Origin: Siphonodentalium dalli | Taxonomy: Eukaryota; Mollusca; Scaphopoda; Gadilida; Siphonodentaliidae | Direction: 5' to 3' | DNA length: 64,000 bases | NCBI GenBank assembly: GCA_032622095.1 | Contig: CP136069.1 | Coordinates: 38,724,194 to 38,788,193 of the forward strand | Part shown: in pieces, positions 48,141 through 59,805 of the stretch | How the letters are laid out: each line of letters begins with the position of its first letter | Position numbering within the stretch: the stretch's first letter is position 1 | The notes under the pieces: generated by a model | The model's database searches: none | The model's input: the letters and a program-made list of their open reading frames with translations, nothing else | What the model was told of the DNA's origin: nothing | Translations under genes and position numbers: made by a program

Positions 48141-50320
48141 GCTCATGGTGGTTTTGTATGCACTTGTATCTCCAGAGCAAAACTCTTCATGAATCCACTA
48201 ATTGAAGGTACACGAACAATATTTGGTTGGTAACACATTTAAATTTCCCATTGACGGCGAAATGGGTCAAATGGCCACGCCCCTTGTTGCGCGAAGTACT
48301 ACCACCCGTCGTGACTATATCTCCAGAACCGTTGGACATAGGGGGTCGTGTGACAACTCAAAATGTGCGGAATGGCCACATTATGGGGGTTCAGTGATAC
48401 ATTTTCATATCCAAAAGTCAATGGTTTTTAAGATAATTGCCAAAAACCAAACATAATCCATTTTTGAGGGCCTGAACCCCAATTTTGGGGTTCAGCACTT
48501 TTATCTCAAAGCTGAGCACCCAATTAGAATTTTATTTATCTATATCCATCGGTGCCACATATAGGCATAATTTCTGTACCATTATCGGATGGGATTGACC
48601 TTTAAGGAGCTCTTGACCCTGAAAATCCACATTATGGGGGGGTCAGTAATACATTTTCATATCCAAAAGTCAATGGTTTTTAAGATAATTGCCAAAAACC
48701 GATTTCAGCATGTAATGCACCACAAGTATACAATACCACACGGGCACTTTTTAAAGAACTATCCGCATTCTCTGATCAACTTAAGAGCACAATTGACCAC
48801 ACACAATGGGATTAGCTGGAAATTGCTGCTGAGGATGTGTTGACCCGACACACAACATGAGCTCTTCCCGACTGAACATGCCTTGGAAAATGGTGTGCTT
48901 TACCAAAAATCAGGTAACAATTGTGCTCTAATCAACAGAAATGTACAGATTGAACAAAACAGGTTTTCAAAATTTGTTATCAACATTTAACAGCTGATCT
49001 GATTTAAGTGACCAAGCTATGAAACATGCTAAACACTTTTACTAAATGGAATGACCAGCTGTTTGCTTCATGCAGCAGCCACATATTGCGATATTAAAAT
49101 GGGTATTTCATATGGGCATAGTAAAAACATGTTGTAATCAAATGAGAAATGACCATATATACCAGTATATATTTCAGAAGTAATCAATTCTTCCAAAAGG
49201 ACACCTCATCTCACAAAAAGTTTTAGGAAATGATGGAATCATCACTATTCAATCAATAGTAGAATGAGCCTTTGTCAGTCCCACATTAGTTTTGATTGGC
49301 CATGATAGTTGCAGTTTGGAGAAGATGAGGGTCTATAATTTCACTAACATAATTCTTCATAATAGCTAATAGCCCTCATAACTTACCATTTTAAAGATAT
49401 TTTCATTTTCAATACCACCCCAGGTTAAGTGGTCCTGCTAATTTTATATTTTGCTGATGGGTACTGCTGGATTGCTATGATCGATGTTTGTAGGTCAATG
49501 CGATTCTGTTAAGAAATAGTACCATAATTTTACCTAAAGTTGGTTCTTTTTGCATTGTTTGGCTAATCCGAGCAATTTGTGCAAAAGTCAGTGTCTGTAT
49601 GAAACATTCAAGAACATATATACTTCAAAATATGTAATGTGCACGCTGATGTTTGGTAAACAACAGGAATAGTCATCTCAATTATGGCCAGTTTGTAAAA
49701 ACCAGCACCCATTATTAAAATATTTCACAATATACATGTTTTTTAATGTACATTACACATAGTGGCTTATCCTCGATTTGTTCAGATCGCTTTGCTCTAC
49801 CTGACTATCATACCAAATTTATTAGCATCACCACTAAACTTGGGATGAATACTGCCAAATGAATATATTGTGATATATAGGGTAGTGGAAAAATAATGGT
49901 TGAGTCTTTTCTAAATATAATTCTAGTAAAACCTACACAATACCGTCTTGGTCTGATAAGACTCAGAGTCATGTTTATTTAGGAGTATAGACATGAAGTC
50001 CACCGTTCTCATGAAAATTAAATGGGCTCTGCACTAGTAACATCTGGGCTCCTGGGACCCATTAATATTGACAAATGCAACACAAATGAAAAATACATAG
50101 TAACTTTCCTCAAACATAGATTATAACCTGACAATCATTGTTTAGAATCAGTGTATATATGTATATGTAGGCATGGCCATAGCATGTTTTTGAAATACTG
50201 CAGAGTGCAGACCATAAATTTCACTAGAATATACATGTAGTTACTGCATGTACATCACCCACATAAGGCGACTGGCACACATACACGTACCTGCAGGGTT
50301 CACAATATTTGACATGTAAA

Positions 50321-50366
<46 letters not shown>

Positions 50367-52200
50367 GCTGTGCCTATAACATCAAACCAAACGGTTTACA
50401 GTACTTTTACTGACATTTTTGGAGTGGCACATATACATACATAAAAAATAAAAGTCAATTTAAAGGGACGAAATGGAAAATAAATTTGTGCAACTATAAT
50501 GGAGATCTATATTGCATTACAACATCCACAAATCTACAAAATCTACAACATCCACAAATCTACAAAATCTACAAAAACATCTGACTATCATAGTCATTGG
50601 TAATGTGATCATTTTTCCTTGATAAGTTGAAACATGAGGGAGGTTGCATAGCATGCATGGCTACCTGCAGAATGTAGATTTGTATGTATTTATATCTGCA
50701 TATCAACTGATGCTTGTATTTTTCTTCTAACTCACTCTGAGCTCACAACGCAACAGGATTGCATTCGGAATTTCAAGCCCATAAAGCTAGACACTTTAGA
50801 ATCAAGCTTGCCAAATAAATTTCCATGAACCTCACATGAACTCACTCAGTTGAACACAAGGAACGATTGTCAAGTTGGAAAATATTCTGTATGTATGGAA
50901 GCCCTATATTTTTAATGTGTGGATTTATTATAACTGGACTAAAGCCCTTATCAAATAATTTTAAGGATTATTTTAGTCTTTATTACTGGATATCACACCA
51001 ATAATCAATAGACATGTATTTGTTAGTTTTGAACAGGACAATATATTTTAATATTACTGCAACTGCACCTTTCTTATGACTTATTTTCTTACAAACTCCC
51101 AAATTCCGAACCAGAAACAATTTAGGGCAAATATACATCTACGTGTACATATACATATATCAGGATATAAATATAGGCGATCATGCCAGGCTAGCCATTA
51201 TTTGTTCTAAAATAATGTACGTGTTAGGGAAATTGTAGAACCTTTATACAAATTGGTGATGCGTCCAATCAAAATTGATGTGGGACTGATAAAGACACAA
51301 CCTGCTCGACTACCGAATCATACTGATTGATCAAATTGTAGTAACTCAACATCACTAAACCTGCTTGTGGGCTGAGTATAATTCAATTCAACATTAGAAT
51401 ACCACAAAAACACCCTGTTCTCCCATAAGTTTAAAGAAAATAACACATTGAACTCATTTACATGTATATTGCTAATGTGATACATGTATATGTCATTCCA
51501 TTTATAACCATTTTGGCAACCATCTCACATCAAAGGCCATGAAATCTAGATAACAAAAGATGAACTACATTCAAATTATATCACCAGGTAACCTTTTTGT
51601 AGGAGTTTTAGGTTACTGGTCAAATACCCTGTAATTGATGATTTCCTCAACATCTTTGTTATTGGGAAAATGTCTGTTTTTCATTCTACGACCAATATAT
51701 TCCATCCAAAAACCTTATTTTCGGGGTCAAGAGCTCCCTGAAGGTCAATCCCATCCGATAATGGTACAGAAAATATCAGACATGATATCTGTATGTGGCA
51801 CCGATGGATATAGGTCAATAAAATTATAATTGGGGGCTCAACTTTGAGATAAAAGTGCTGAATCCCAAAATTGGGGTTCAGGCCCTCAAAAATGGATATT
51901 TTTTTGGCAATCATCTTAAAAACCATTGACTTTTGGATATGAAAATGTATTACTGACTCCCCATAATGTGGTCATTCCGCACATTTTGAGTGGTCACACG
52001 ACCCCCTATGTCCAACGGTTCTGGAGATATAGTCACGACGGGTGGTAGTACTTCGCGCAAAAAGGGGCGTGGCCATTTGACCCATTTTGCCGTCAATGGG
52101 AAATGTGTTACCAACCAAGTATTGTTCGTGTACCTTCAATTAGTGGATACATGAAGAGTTTTGCTCTGGACATACAAGTGCATACAAAACCACCATGAGC
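48141..52200. mobile_element. 4.06-kb long-TIR element with perfect 10-bp TSD (Mutator-like?)
   Basis: Inverted ends GCTCATGGTGGTTTTGTATG and its complement; arms about 480 bp (48141-48625 and 51720-52200) with motifs TTACCAACCAA, GGGGCGTGGCCATTTGACCC-type and GACTTTTGGATATGAAAATG. The 10-bp direct repeat TACTCTAGTA flanks it exactly (48131-48140, 52201-52210). Long arms and a 9-11-bp duplication suggest the Mutator superfamily, or a foldback derivative. The ~3-kb interior has no open frame of 60 codons on either strand between about 48850 and 51630, so it is non-autonomous or carries captured non-coding DNA. Confidence 0.85.
50324..50364. repeat. (TA)n microsatellite
   Basis: About 20 uninterrupted TA dinucleotides inside the long-TIR element. 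Confidence 0.95.
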
Positions 52201-52593
52201 TACTCTAGTATAGATTCTTAACAATTTGTTATCGTTTTTGTCATTTTTTCTTACATTCTTGAACAATTATAAAAAATAATATAAAATGTATTAGGCCAAC
52301 TCATTCTCTTATATATGCGAGTCGACCATATAAGAGAATGCATTGGCACAGGGTTTTCGCCCAAAAAATCAGGAAGCTCCCGCCATGAAAGGGTTAACAA
52401 TCAGATTGGGTTGAAAATTTCTCATCAGTTAGGAAGTTTGAAGTATCAATTAGAAACTTCAAACTGAGAGCTGGCAGTCGCAAACTCTAAGTTACACAGC
52501 CCACCAAAGACCATCTAACCACGTCCCGCCATGGCTATAAGACGCCTCTCTCAGAGCCCTTCCAATAATGTTCTAACTATTTTTTCATTTCAG

Positions 52594-52671
52594 AATTAAT
52601 CTCCGAAAAAGAATACGACGCATCGCCATTCCTATCTCGGGGAAACTTCGAAGATATTTAATTTGCTTACG
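52594..52671 (+). CDS. Duplicated exon 3 (coding to 52661)
   Basis: Acceptor TATTTTTTCATTTCAG, same length (68 coding bases), same phase and same stop as exon 3 at 42557, then donor ACG|GTGAGT at 52672. The encoded tail is ELISEKEYDASPF...RGNFEDI. Five bases differ from exon 3 in the coding part and all five change an amino acid (F/L, F/Y, N/D, E/A, D/N), while calcium-loop Glu12 and the end are kept. It could be an alternative last coding exon for exon 2 at 39865, or belong to a partial gene copy without its 5' half; no copy of exons 1-2 is found nearby. Confidence 0.55.
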
Positions 52672-53533
52672 GTGAGTACTATCTTTACACATGTACTTGC
52701 TCTGGCATAAGGTTGAGAGTCACTCCCCTGCCCCCATAATCCTGAATACAGTTAACAGAATACTGAATTCCAGTTAAGACACTATGTGGTGAAAGACATA
52801 GGTTTCACACTTCAATACATAACATCTATTTTATTCACTTATCTCAATAGTAATCTGCCAAACTGTCTTGATAAATAGATACATATTACTTTATTTTCCG
52901 GCTGTGACGTGGTTGATATGTGAATATATATTGTGAACGGGCCCACTTGGACAGAACCCGAAAAGGATAAGAAGGACTAAAAATGCACATTCTAGCCATC
53001 AGATACCAAAATTTGTCGTCACCATCGAAGTCGCGTACCAGTCTTTTGCATTAAATACTGAATACCATTTTAGATGGGTATACATCGTGAACACCGGGCT
53101 ATGAATTTCGCCTACCGTCTACAAATGGTCTGATCCTGCGTGCGTACCAAAATGGGGGGGGGGGGGTGACAATATAATATTTGCTTGGCAAATTACACAG
53201 TTCCCATTGGAGACACAAAATTAGAAGAAGAAAAAAACATATTTTCTATGCTAAATGTTCCCAAAAGTATGTGCACCCCTGCATGGTTCATTTATCCTGA
53301 TATAATGCTATATGAACGATCGGAAACACATTCTTATTTACGGTCGGTTTTTACAACTAACGCAGCCATTATTAAACTTTTTTTTAAATATACATGTTCT
53401 TGTATGTTTAATATAGATACTGGCATTTCTTCGAATCAATCGGATTAATCTTTTTAAATGGAATATAAAAAATCACGGTCGTTTTTCAAAGCTAATATTG
53501 TGATATTGTGACCTATAGTACACACGGCTGCAA

Positions 53534-53666
53534 ATAGTGTGTCTGTCATTTGCAGAATGAGGTACCAAGAGGGGGAATTTAGTGATAGTATCCTGCCGTG
53601 CGGTATAGCGTCACTAAATTCACCCTCTGGGGACCTCATTCTGAAAATGACAAACACACTATTGCA
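53534..53666. repeat. 133-bp hairpin, relative of the double hairpin at 41358
   Basis: Arms AATAGTGTGTCTGTCATTTG and complement, GAATGAGGT, AATTTAGTGA, tip CCTGCCGTGCGGTA. Stem about 60 bp. Confidence 0.75.
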
Positions 53667-54348
53667 GGCTTGCTATAATACACTCACTGGTTCATTAGTT
53701 CAATTCGATTCTTTTTGGTTGTTTGAATTTATTTTTATGGCACTTGTGTATAAACATGTAGTTGTTATATATAGCACACGAAACCTGAATGGGATCAGGG
53801 CGTTACACATTCACACGTTTCTTTAAAGGTGGTCTATTACTTCCCAGCAAGTTTTATATAGATTTCAAGGTATAAAATAATAGATATGAATCGATTACCT
53901 CTGTCCCGGAAAGATTCTATCAATCAATATCGATTTTATTTATAATTTCTTATGACATTAGTGGGACGATGTTAAGCGCTATATTTTTAAAAGAAATCCG
54001 TGCGAAAACATACGGAGAGTATATCAACAAGGAGAATTGACGTCAACGAAATGCGTATATATGGAACGTAAGTTCCATACGGATTTGTAAATATGAAAGA
54101 GCAATAACACTGCACTTCTAGGAACAAGCGTGTAATAAAGACAAATATTATCCTCCATCTTCTGTTTTATCTGTATTTTATTCACAAAATAGCTGTCTTG
54201 ATATCGGGATTTATAAAAAATGATGTTGTTGTTGTAATTGTGGAACACTCCGCTAGAGGGCGATAAATGTGAATACAAAATAAAGTAGTTACTTTTCATA
54301 AATTATATGTCCAAATTGGCAGCAGGTAACTACATTCAAATATATCAA

Positions 54349-54450
54349 TTATGCAGCGACTACATTCTTATATATAAATTATGCAGCGACTACATTCTTA
54401 TATATATAAATTATGCAGCGACTACATTCTTATATATATATACATTATGC
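54349..54450. repeat. 30-bp minisatellite, copy B, about three units
   Basis: ATGCAGCGACTACATTCTTA repeated with TATATATA spacers slightly longer than in copy A. Followed by the same single-copy end (GCAGCGACTCTTATTGGAGG) as copy A. Confidence 0.85.
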
Positions 54451-54685
54451 AGCGACTCTTATTGGAGGCATCGTTGCTGTGTGTTTATCAGTGAAAATTC
54501 GTCTAAAATTGACAAGTAATATGTTAACATCTGCGCATAGTTTAAACGTTGTGTTTTCTGAAATTGTACGATCGGATTGGATGGAATATTAGTTGAATGC
54601 TACATGCTTTCAGTGCCTGCATGGGGAGTCACTAGCTCATCAGCTTGTTTCACTGAAATAAGCCAGTATTATTCTTTAATTGCAG

Positions 54686-54820
54686 TTTACCCTAAAGAGA
54701 AACCGACTGAAAAGGAAAAGGCGAAGTTAGAGATGCTGACCGTTATCTGGCGAAAATCACAAAGAAAAAAAAACTATAATATGTCAGCTGACTACGTCAT
54801 AACATGTCATTATTAATAAA
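54686..54820 (+). other. Duplicated exon 4 (3' UTR) with AATAAA at 54815
   Basis: Acceptor TCTTTAATTGCAG and AATAAA (54815-54820) are conserved with copy A. The frame seen in copy A is shifted by a one-base deletion near 54738, consistent with untranslated sequence. Confidence 0.45.
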
Positions 54821-54866
54821 ATGCACAAACTAGATCGATTTATCCAGTCTCACTTCCGGTCCATAT

Positions 54867-54990
54867 ACAGGGAGATTGCTAGATGGTCTTCGTTGAGGGG
54901 TGTCCAAATTGCAATTTCAGAATGAATCCCCACCCCTTGTACCAGACTGAAATTGCCATGGCTGTGAAAACCATTTGCACCTCACCCCAA
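54867..54990. mobile_element. Relic of the hAT-like family
   Basis: Starts CAGGGAGATTGCTAGATGG and continues GAGGGGTGTCCAAATTGC, as at 44405; cut off on the right by the foldback MITE. Confidence 0.55.
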
Positions 54991-55004
54991 AGCCCATGCA
55001 CATT

Positions 55005-55385
55005 TGTTTTTGCGGGTATTTCGTCATAGAAAACCACATGGTGCCAGAATATTAACGGAACGTGCACATAACATGCATCTTTACCAAAGCGAAAGACACG
55101 AGAAGTAACATTTATCTAATCCCACTTGTGACAGTGCTATTGGAATTTGCCTTCAAATACCTGTAAGATTTATTCTTGCGAGATAATTGCATGCTATTTA
55201 CAGGCAAATTCCTGTAACATCGTTACTGGTGGAACTACAGAGATTTTACTTCGCACGTAGTTAGCTGTGGCACAGATGCACTTTATGTGCTTGTTTCCGT
55301 TCACATGATGGCACCATATCGTTTTCTACGACAAAATGCCTGCAAACCATACTGTGCAAACTTGCCAGTGTATGAACGTACCCTA
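55005..55385. mobile_element. Foldback MITE, third copy, unsplit
   Basis: Matches the two halves of the copy at 26335-37130 and runs through their junction without the array; left tip missing. Ends GCAAACTTGCCAGTGTATGA then ACGTACCC. Confidence 0.75.
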
Positions 55386-55428
55386 ATTTCTGCTATACAT
55401 TGTAGCTGTCGACAAATCAGCGTTAATA

Positions 55429-57206
55429 GAGACCTTTCGCAAAACTCACGTTTACGATTACGGATACGGATAGGGTACTACGTCACCACCCTTTGTGTAC
55501 TTTCTAATCGTTCTCGTATTTTACTATCCGTAATGACGGTTACGATTTCATGGTTTCTAATAAGCTCAAATAACACCTGAATTTATTTTCTGCAATATAT
55601 CACTTTACTCCGTTCGAGACTGTATATGTATATCATGTAAACCATCCAGTTGTATTGAGCTACGACCTCGATATGCTGTTTAGATTGTCAATCACTGTAC
55701 TCGTCGTCGTGAATCACGAGCTTCCCGCGAAATAAGATCGCTATTCACAACGGATAGCCATCGCTGGCTGCGACAGAAAACTTTACAGTAAGAGGAGTGC
55801 ACTATGAAACCAGTCGCCAAAAATACAGTATATAGTGTGCGATGCATGAGGAGTTTTGAGTGATTATTATGTGCAAGATAGTACACAATATATAGTGAAA
55901 TTCAACAATTATTTAATTCAACAACACATGGTGGTGTCCTAGCGGATGCAGTTATAGAATGCCTCAGGAGAGCCTAAATAATGGCATAACCCTATTAATG
56001 AATAGTGAAAGATTTTGTGTTCTCTTCCCCTTTCCCGAATTGAATAGTTCATTCAATTTAATAATATTCGGTTTTCTGTAGAAGTTGGGTTTTATATATC
56101 TCTCTCGTAGAGTCTGTAATGCAGGGCATTTTAAAATTACATGGAATTCATAACCGATTTTAAAATTACATGGAATTCATAACCGAGTTCTAAGTTACAT
56201 AAAGTACTCTGTCTGAGTAATCTGAACCTACCCTGGATCCCGATTCAACTGGTAAGTAGTGATTTCTGCCCCTGAACCGTAACTAAAATAATATTGGGCA
56301 CACCCACCGACATCACCAGAGCTCGGCAGTCTCTGTCAGGTTTGTTCTTTGCATTTATTTTTAATTTAAAGAACACGCATAAATGCGGCATTTAAAGGTA
56401 CTTAATCCGATTAGATGTCCCCATATCATCAGATTCCAACAACAATTTTTTTGTTGAAATGCCGCTTCTGTTATCAGAATCGAGTAATTGCTAAAAATTA
56501 ATGCTAACCACAGTCAACTATACTGCCCAAAACCTGTTATTTATCAACATTTTGTTCAACGAAATTTTGCCGGATTGTCAAATATCTGACAAAAAAGCAA
56601 CTTGATGCACATCGCTTCTACCGTGTCGACTTTGTTTCGATTTGGTAGTAACAAATCAGAAGTGATGCACATCAGCGAGCTCACCAACCTTATGTCGGAT
56701 TTCCTAAACCCAAAGAGGTGAAGCCGAAATCGCATTGAAATCAACTCGCGGACTTGAAGGGGCTTGAACGATGGCGTCGTGGTTAATATGAGGTCCAAAT
56801 TCAGGAACCCCTCTTCCCCATCAGCATAACGTCTATCTGGTCATCCATGCCAACAACGAACTGAATTTCCACCACATATGACCTGGCATTTATACCTGTA
56901 TTGCCACAAAATATCACGAGAATCCCGTGTCGTACGTTGTGACTGGTCGAATTATTGACAATATTAGCAGGTCATGATTATCGCATTGTTGCAAATGAGG
57001 CGATAAGTGAAGTATTATATTAAGGGACTGTATACCAAACACACGCCTTGAGTTGTAAAAGTGGTACGAAATAATGATCGTACGTGTCGTCAAAACTCTT
57101 ACGCGTAATCGTTTTGCGAAAGGACTTTTTGGCCATACGGATAGACTTACGACTACGAATAGCTATCCGTATTCGTAATCGTAAACGTGAGGATGCGAAA
57201 GGTCTC
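55429..57206. mobile_element. 1.78-kb TIR element flanked by TA
   Basis: Ends GAGACCTTTCGCAAAACTCA and TGAGGATGCGAAAGGTCTC, with arms continuing CGTTTACGATTACGGATACG for about 50 bp, and TA on each side (55427-55428, 57207-57208). It contains a short minus-strand transposase-like remnant. TA flanks suit Tc1/mariner, but the remnant resembles PIF/Harbinger, whose duplications are three bases; the superfamily is therefore unsettled. A tandem 27-bp duplication (TTTTAAAATTACATGGAATT) lies at 56130-56185. Confidence 0.7.
56556..56840 (-). pseudogene. PIF/Harbinger-like transposase N-terminal remnant
   Basis: A minus-strand frame of about 90 codons. FRLHLFGFRKSDIRLVSSLM followed after a gap by VDTVEAMCIKLLF resembles, from memory, the region ahead of the DDE domain in Harbinger-type transposases (FRFxKxDIxxL ... 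VdGxEALCIxLxRL). The frame stops at 56556 where family members continue towards an FGR motif, and I find no DDE domain in the rest of the element, so it is a remnant. Confidence 0.4.
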
Positions 57207-57208
57207 TA

Positions 57209-58030
57209 CTGGTGATCAATCTACGACATCGGTTTTGTGTGATTGCTGCTTTAGCTGAGCTGTTTACAATATACATGTGTGAAGAACGCGGTGTTTGTTG
57301 ACAATTATATGCAAGTCAAAATAATGTCACTTTTTGTATTGTAATATGAGTTCGACACGACCCTCCCTGTGGTACTTCTGTTAGATAGCCCACATTAAAA
57401 CTAACGGCCTTATTCGGGACGTGAGTAGCAAGTAAGTCTCTCTATGTGGATGTCAAACTTAGAATTGCAAATTGACTAACTCCTTAAATATTAAACCGAA
57501 GTAACTCGAGAAATTGCCCTTTGCCTTGTGTCGGTGAACTGGTACCAAAATCTTTCAAACTGTTGGCAGAAATTCCTAACCTAAATTCCATGTTTGGAAA
57601 TTCAGTCCAAAAAATTACCGTTGCATGCATTGATCCCTTTGTAGCGAACAGAAATTGCCAAGTCCCATATTTTTTATAATGCACCCATTGGGTCGATACT
57701 TTCTGAATGGTATCTCGCAATTTCCGGCTGATTGCCATTTCTGACCAAAATGTGGTCTTTTGGTTTAAAATAACAAGTATCACACTTAATATATACGGTT
57801 TGAAGTATATGTGAAATTATTGGAGCAAAACAAACCTACTTCAGGGCCCTGTACTATAGATTCCCAATAGCCGTGTTTTAACCTGCGGAGAATGTTCCTC
57901 GGTAATTTTCTAGTCTTGTAAAGCGAGACTTGTGTTCTATAGTACTCGAGCAATTGTATTCTTGTAAATGACTTGCATTGTTTATTGGAATTTAACAATA
58001 GTCGATTACCCTTTGTTCACACCATACATC
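57209..58030. other. Non-coding tract, nothing recognised
   Basis: A 99-codon and a 70-codon minus-strand frame (57484-57998) lack recognisable domains and splice signals. No repeat family identified. Confidence 0.4.
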
Positions 58031-58183
58031 GTTGTGAACTGCCTTATATGATATTCTCGGCGAGCCATCTGTAACTGGGATTCATTTCAGCAGTAAGCTG
58101 CTCGGTTTTTGGGGTGAATGGAGTGCCCTAACGCTGCATATTTTTGTTATTCTTTTGTACGTTGTGAACTGACTTATATGATA

Positions 58184-58905
58184 CTAGCAGGTGGACCCGA
58201 CTTCGTCCGGGCTGTTTCCCCTCTGCTTTTCGGCGAATTGCGCGATTTGACCTTGAATTGTCCATTTTGAAGGCCAGGTGAGGTGGGGTCACGATTTGAC
58301 CCGTCCAAAACACTGCCCGGACAAAAGTACCCGACAAAAGTACCCGTCGAAGTCCATCCGGTTTTACCCGATTTGACCTCGAATTGATCATTTTGAAGGT
58401 CAATGTCAGGTCGGGGTCACGATTTGACCCGTCCAAAACACTCAGTGGTCAAAAGTAACCCTATGTTTCAAATTTCGTCGAAATCCCGCGACTCGACCTT
58501 GAATTGACCCGAGTTCAAGGTCAAGGTCACGTCGCACGGCAAATGAATAGGCTTACGACACTCCCCATACGATAGTATCCCTAGACACTAATTTTCATCG
58601 AAATCCCGTGATACTCGGGCGTTCGACCTTGAAATGACCCGATTTCAAGGTCAAGGTCACGTCGCACGAGCAAATTAACAGGCCCATGCCACTCCCCGGC
58701 CGAAAGCACCCCCAAATACCAAGTTTCATCGAAATCGGTTCGGTCGTTTTCGAGTCCATCGCGAACAGACAGACAGACATACAGACACACACACACACAC
58801 ACACCCTCACACACACACCCTCACACACCCTCACACACACACACACACACACACTCACCCTCCCACCCTCACACACACACACACATATTTCCCAAAATAT
58901 ATAAT
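58184..58905 (+). mobile_element. RTE-like LINE or SINE 3' tail
   Basis: GGACCCGACTTCGTCCGGGC near the start, repeated GACCTTGAATTGACCC-type segments, then AAGTTTCATCGAAATCGGTT, CGTTTTCGAGTCCATCGCGA and ACAGACAGACAGACATACAG, ending in a (CA)n run. This 3' tail is widespread in invertebrate RTE-clade LINEs and SINEs that share it. Internal ~180-bp tandem segments (GGTCACGATTTGACCCGTCC twice). No coding frame. Confidence 0.6.
58786..58885. repeat. (CA)n microsatellite with CCCTCA interruptions
   Basis: ACACAC runs broken by CCCTCACAC; the long open frames on both strands here are artefacts of the dinucleotide repeat. Confidence 0.9.
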
Positions 58906-59383
58906 AGATTCTCGGCGAGCCATCTGTAACTGGGATTCATTTCAGCAGTAAGCTGCTCGGTTTTTGGGGTGAATGGAGTGCCCTAACGCTGCATCTTTTT
59001 GTTATTCTTTTGTACGCGAATTGTCTATCTTGGGGAAAAACAAGAACTCGCTTGACGGGCTGATAAATTACCAACTTAGGGAGTTCCATAGTACAGAAAT
59101 AACACAGCATCGGGTAGAACACGGTGTTAAAATTACAAGTATACGAGGCTGAATTAGTGGTTGTCACTGCAATAAACGCGTGCGAATGTCGATATGAAGG
59201 ATTATCGCTCTGTGTATTGCGCACTCACCCATTAATCCTTTGTCGTCGTGCTAAGTTCGCACGGGGCCAATAAAATCAATGTCATTACGCCACAAGGTGG
59301 TACCCGGTGTAAGTTGTTTTGGAGATTTTGATTTTCTGTGGTCGACTGGGCGAATGCATTGTGGGAGATTTTTTGTTGTACCT

Positions 59384-59549
59384 TACTCAATCGTACCGAT
59401 AGAATCTCATAGATGCTGAAATTGTAAAGTTAACGCCACCGGTGTATAATATGTTCTTGAAAATATGACTCAATCGTACCGATAGAGTCAGGACAGGCTG
59501 AAATTGTAAACTTAAAGTCACCGGTGTAATAATATGTTCTTGAAAATAT
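59384..59549. repeat. Two tandem ~85-bp repeats
   Basis: Each unit has ACTCAATCGTACCGATAGA, GCTGAAATTGTAAA, CACCGGTGTA and ATATGTTCTTGAAAATAT. Confidence 0.85.
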
Positions 59550-59734
59550 AAATAATATGATAGCCTGAAAATAATGTATAACCCATTGGGAGCCCCTGGT
59601 GTAGTGAAGTGAATTATGGGTAATTTTAATTGGAGTGCGGATGCCTGTTCTGTTGGAGTAACCGCGATCTTTTATTTTCTGTTCATCAAGTCAAAATTGT
59701 ATCGTATACATAATGTGTTTGTACCGATGGATGT

Positions 59735-59805
59735 ATCGTGACTCGACTCGTTTTCGTGGTCATATAGGCCCTATATAACCTATGATCAAGAAAACGAGTC
59801 GCGAT
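59735..59805. repeat. 71-bp hairpin
   Basis: ATCGTGACTCGACTCGTTTTC pairs with GAAAACGAGTCGCGAT; smaller GGTCATATAGG/CCTATATAACC inner stem. Confidence 0.65.

Larger units (their letters stand above)
47787..52393. mobile_element. TTAA-flanked MITE, copy 4, split by a 4.06-kb element
   Basis: TTAA at 47783-47786 and 52394-52397; ends CCCTTTCATATCGGGAG and CTCCCGCCATGAAAGGG. Left piece 47787-48140 (hairpin, then a ~34-bp minisatellite TTCTTACATTCTTTAACA), right piece 52211-52393. Same flanks as copy 3, hence the same ancestral insertion duplicated with the gene end. Confidence 0.8.
52672..54685 (+). other. Intron 3 of copy B and unclassified sequence
   Basis: Runs from the donor at 52672 to the acceptor at 54685. 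Holds a G run at 53153-53166, the hairpin at 53534-53666 and the short minisatellite copy at 54349-54450. The 87-codon frame at 53185-53448 has no recognised family and overlaps sequence resembling the window start. Confidence 0.45.
58048..59018. repeat. ~110-bp direct repeat flanking a retroelement tail
   Basis: TTCTCGGCGAGCCATCTGTA through CTTTTGTACG occurs at about 58052-58162 and again at about 58909-59018, nearly identical. Between them is the RTE-like tail. The repeat is far too long for a target duplication and suggests a tandem duplication around the insertion. Confidence 0.7.

Noticed and set aside
58581-58904. Overlapping frames of 72-95 codons on both strands
   Set aside because: Produced by the (CA)n microsatellite and the retroelement tail.
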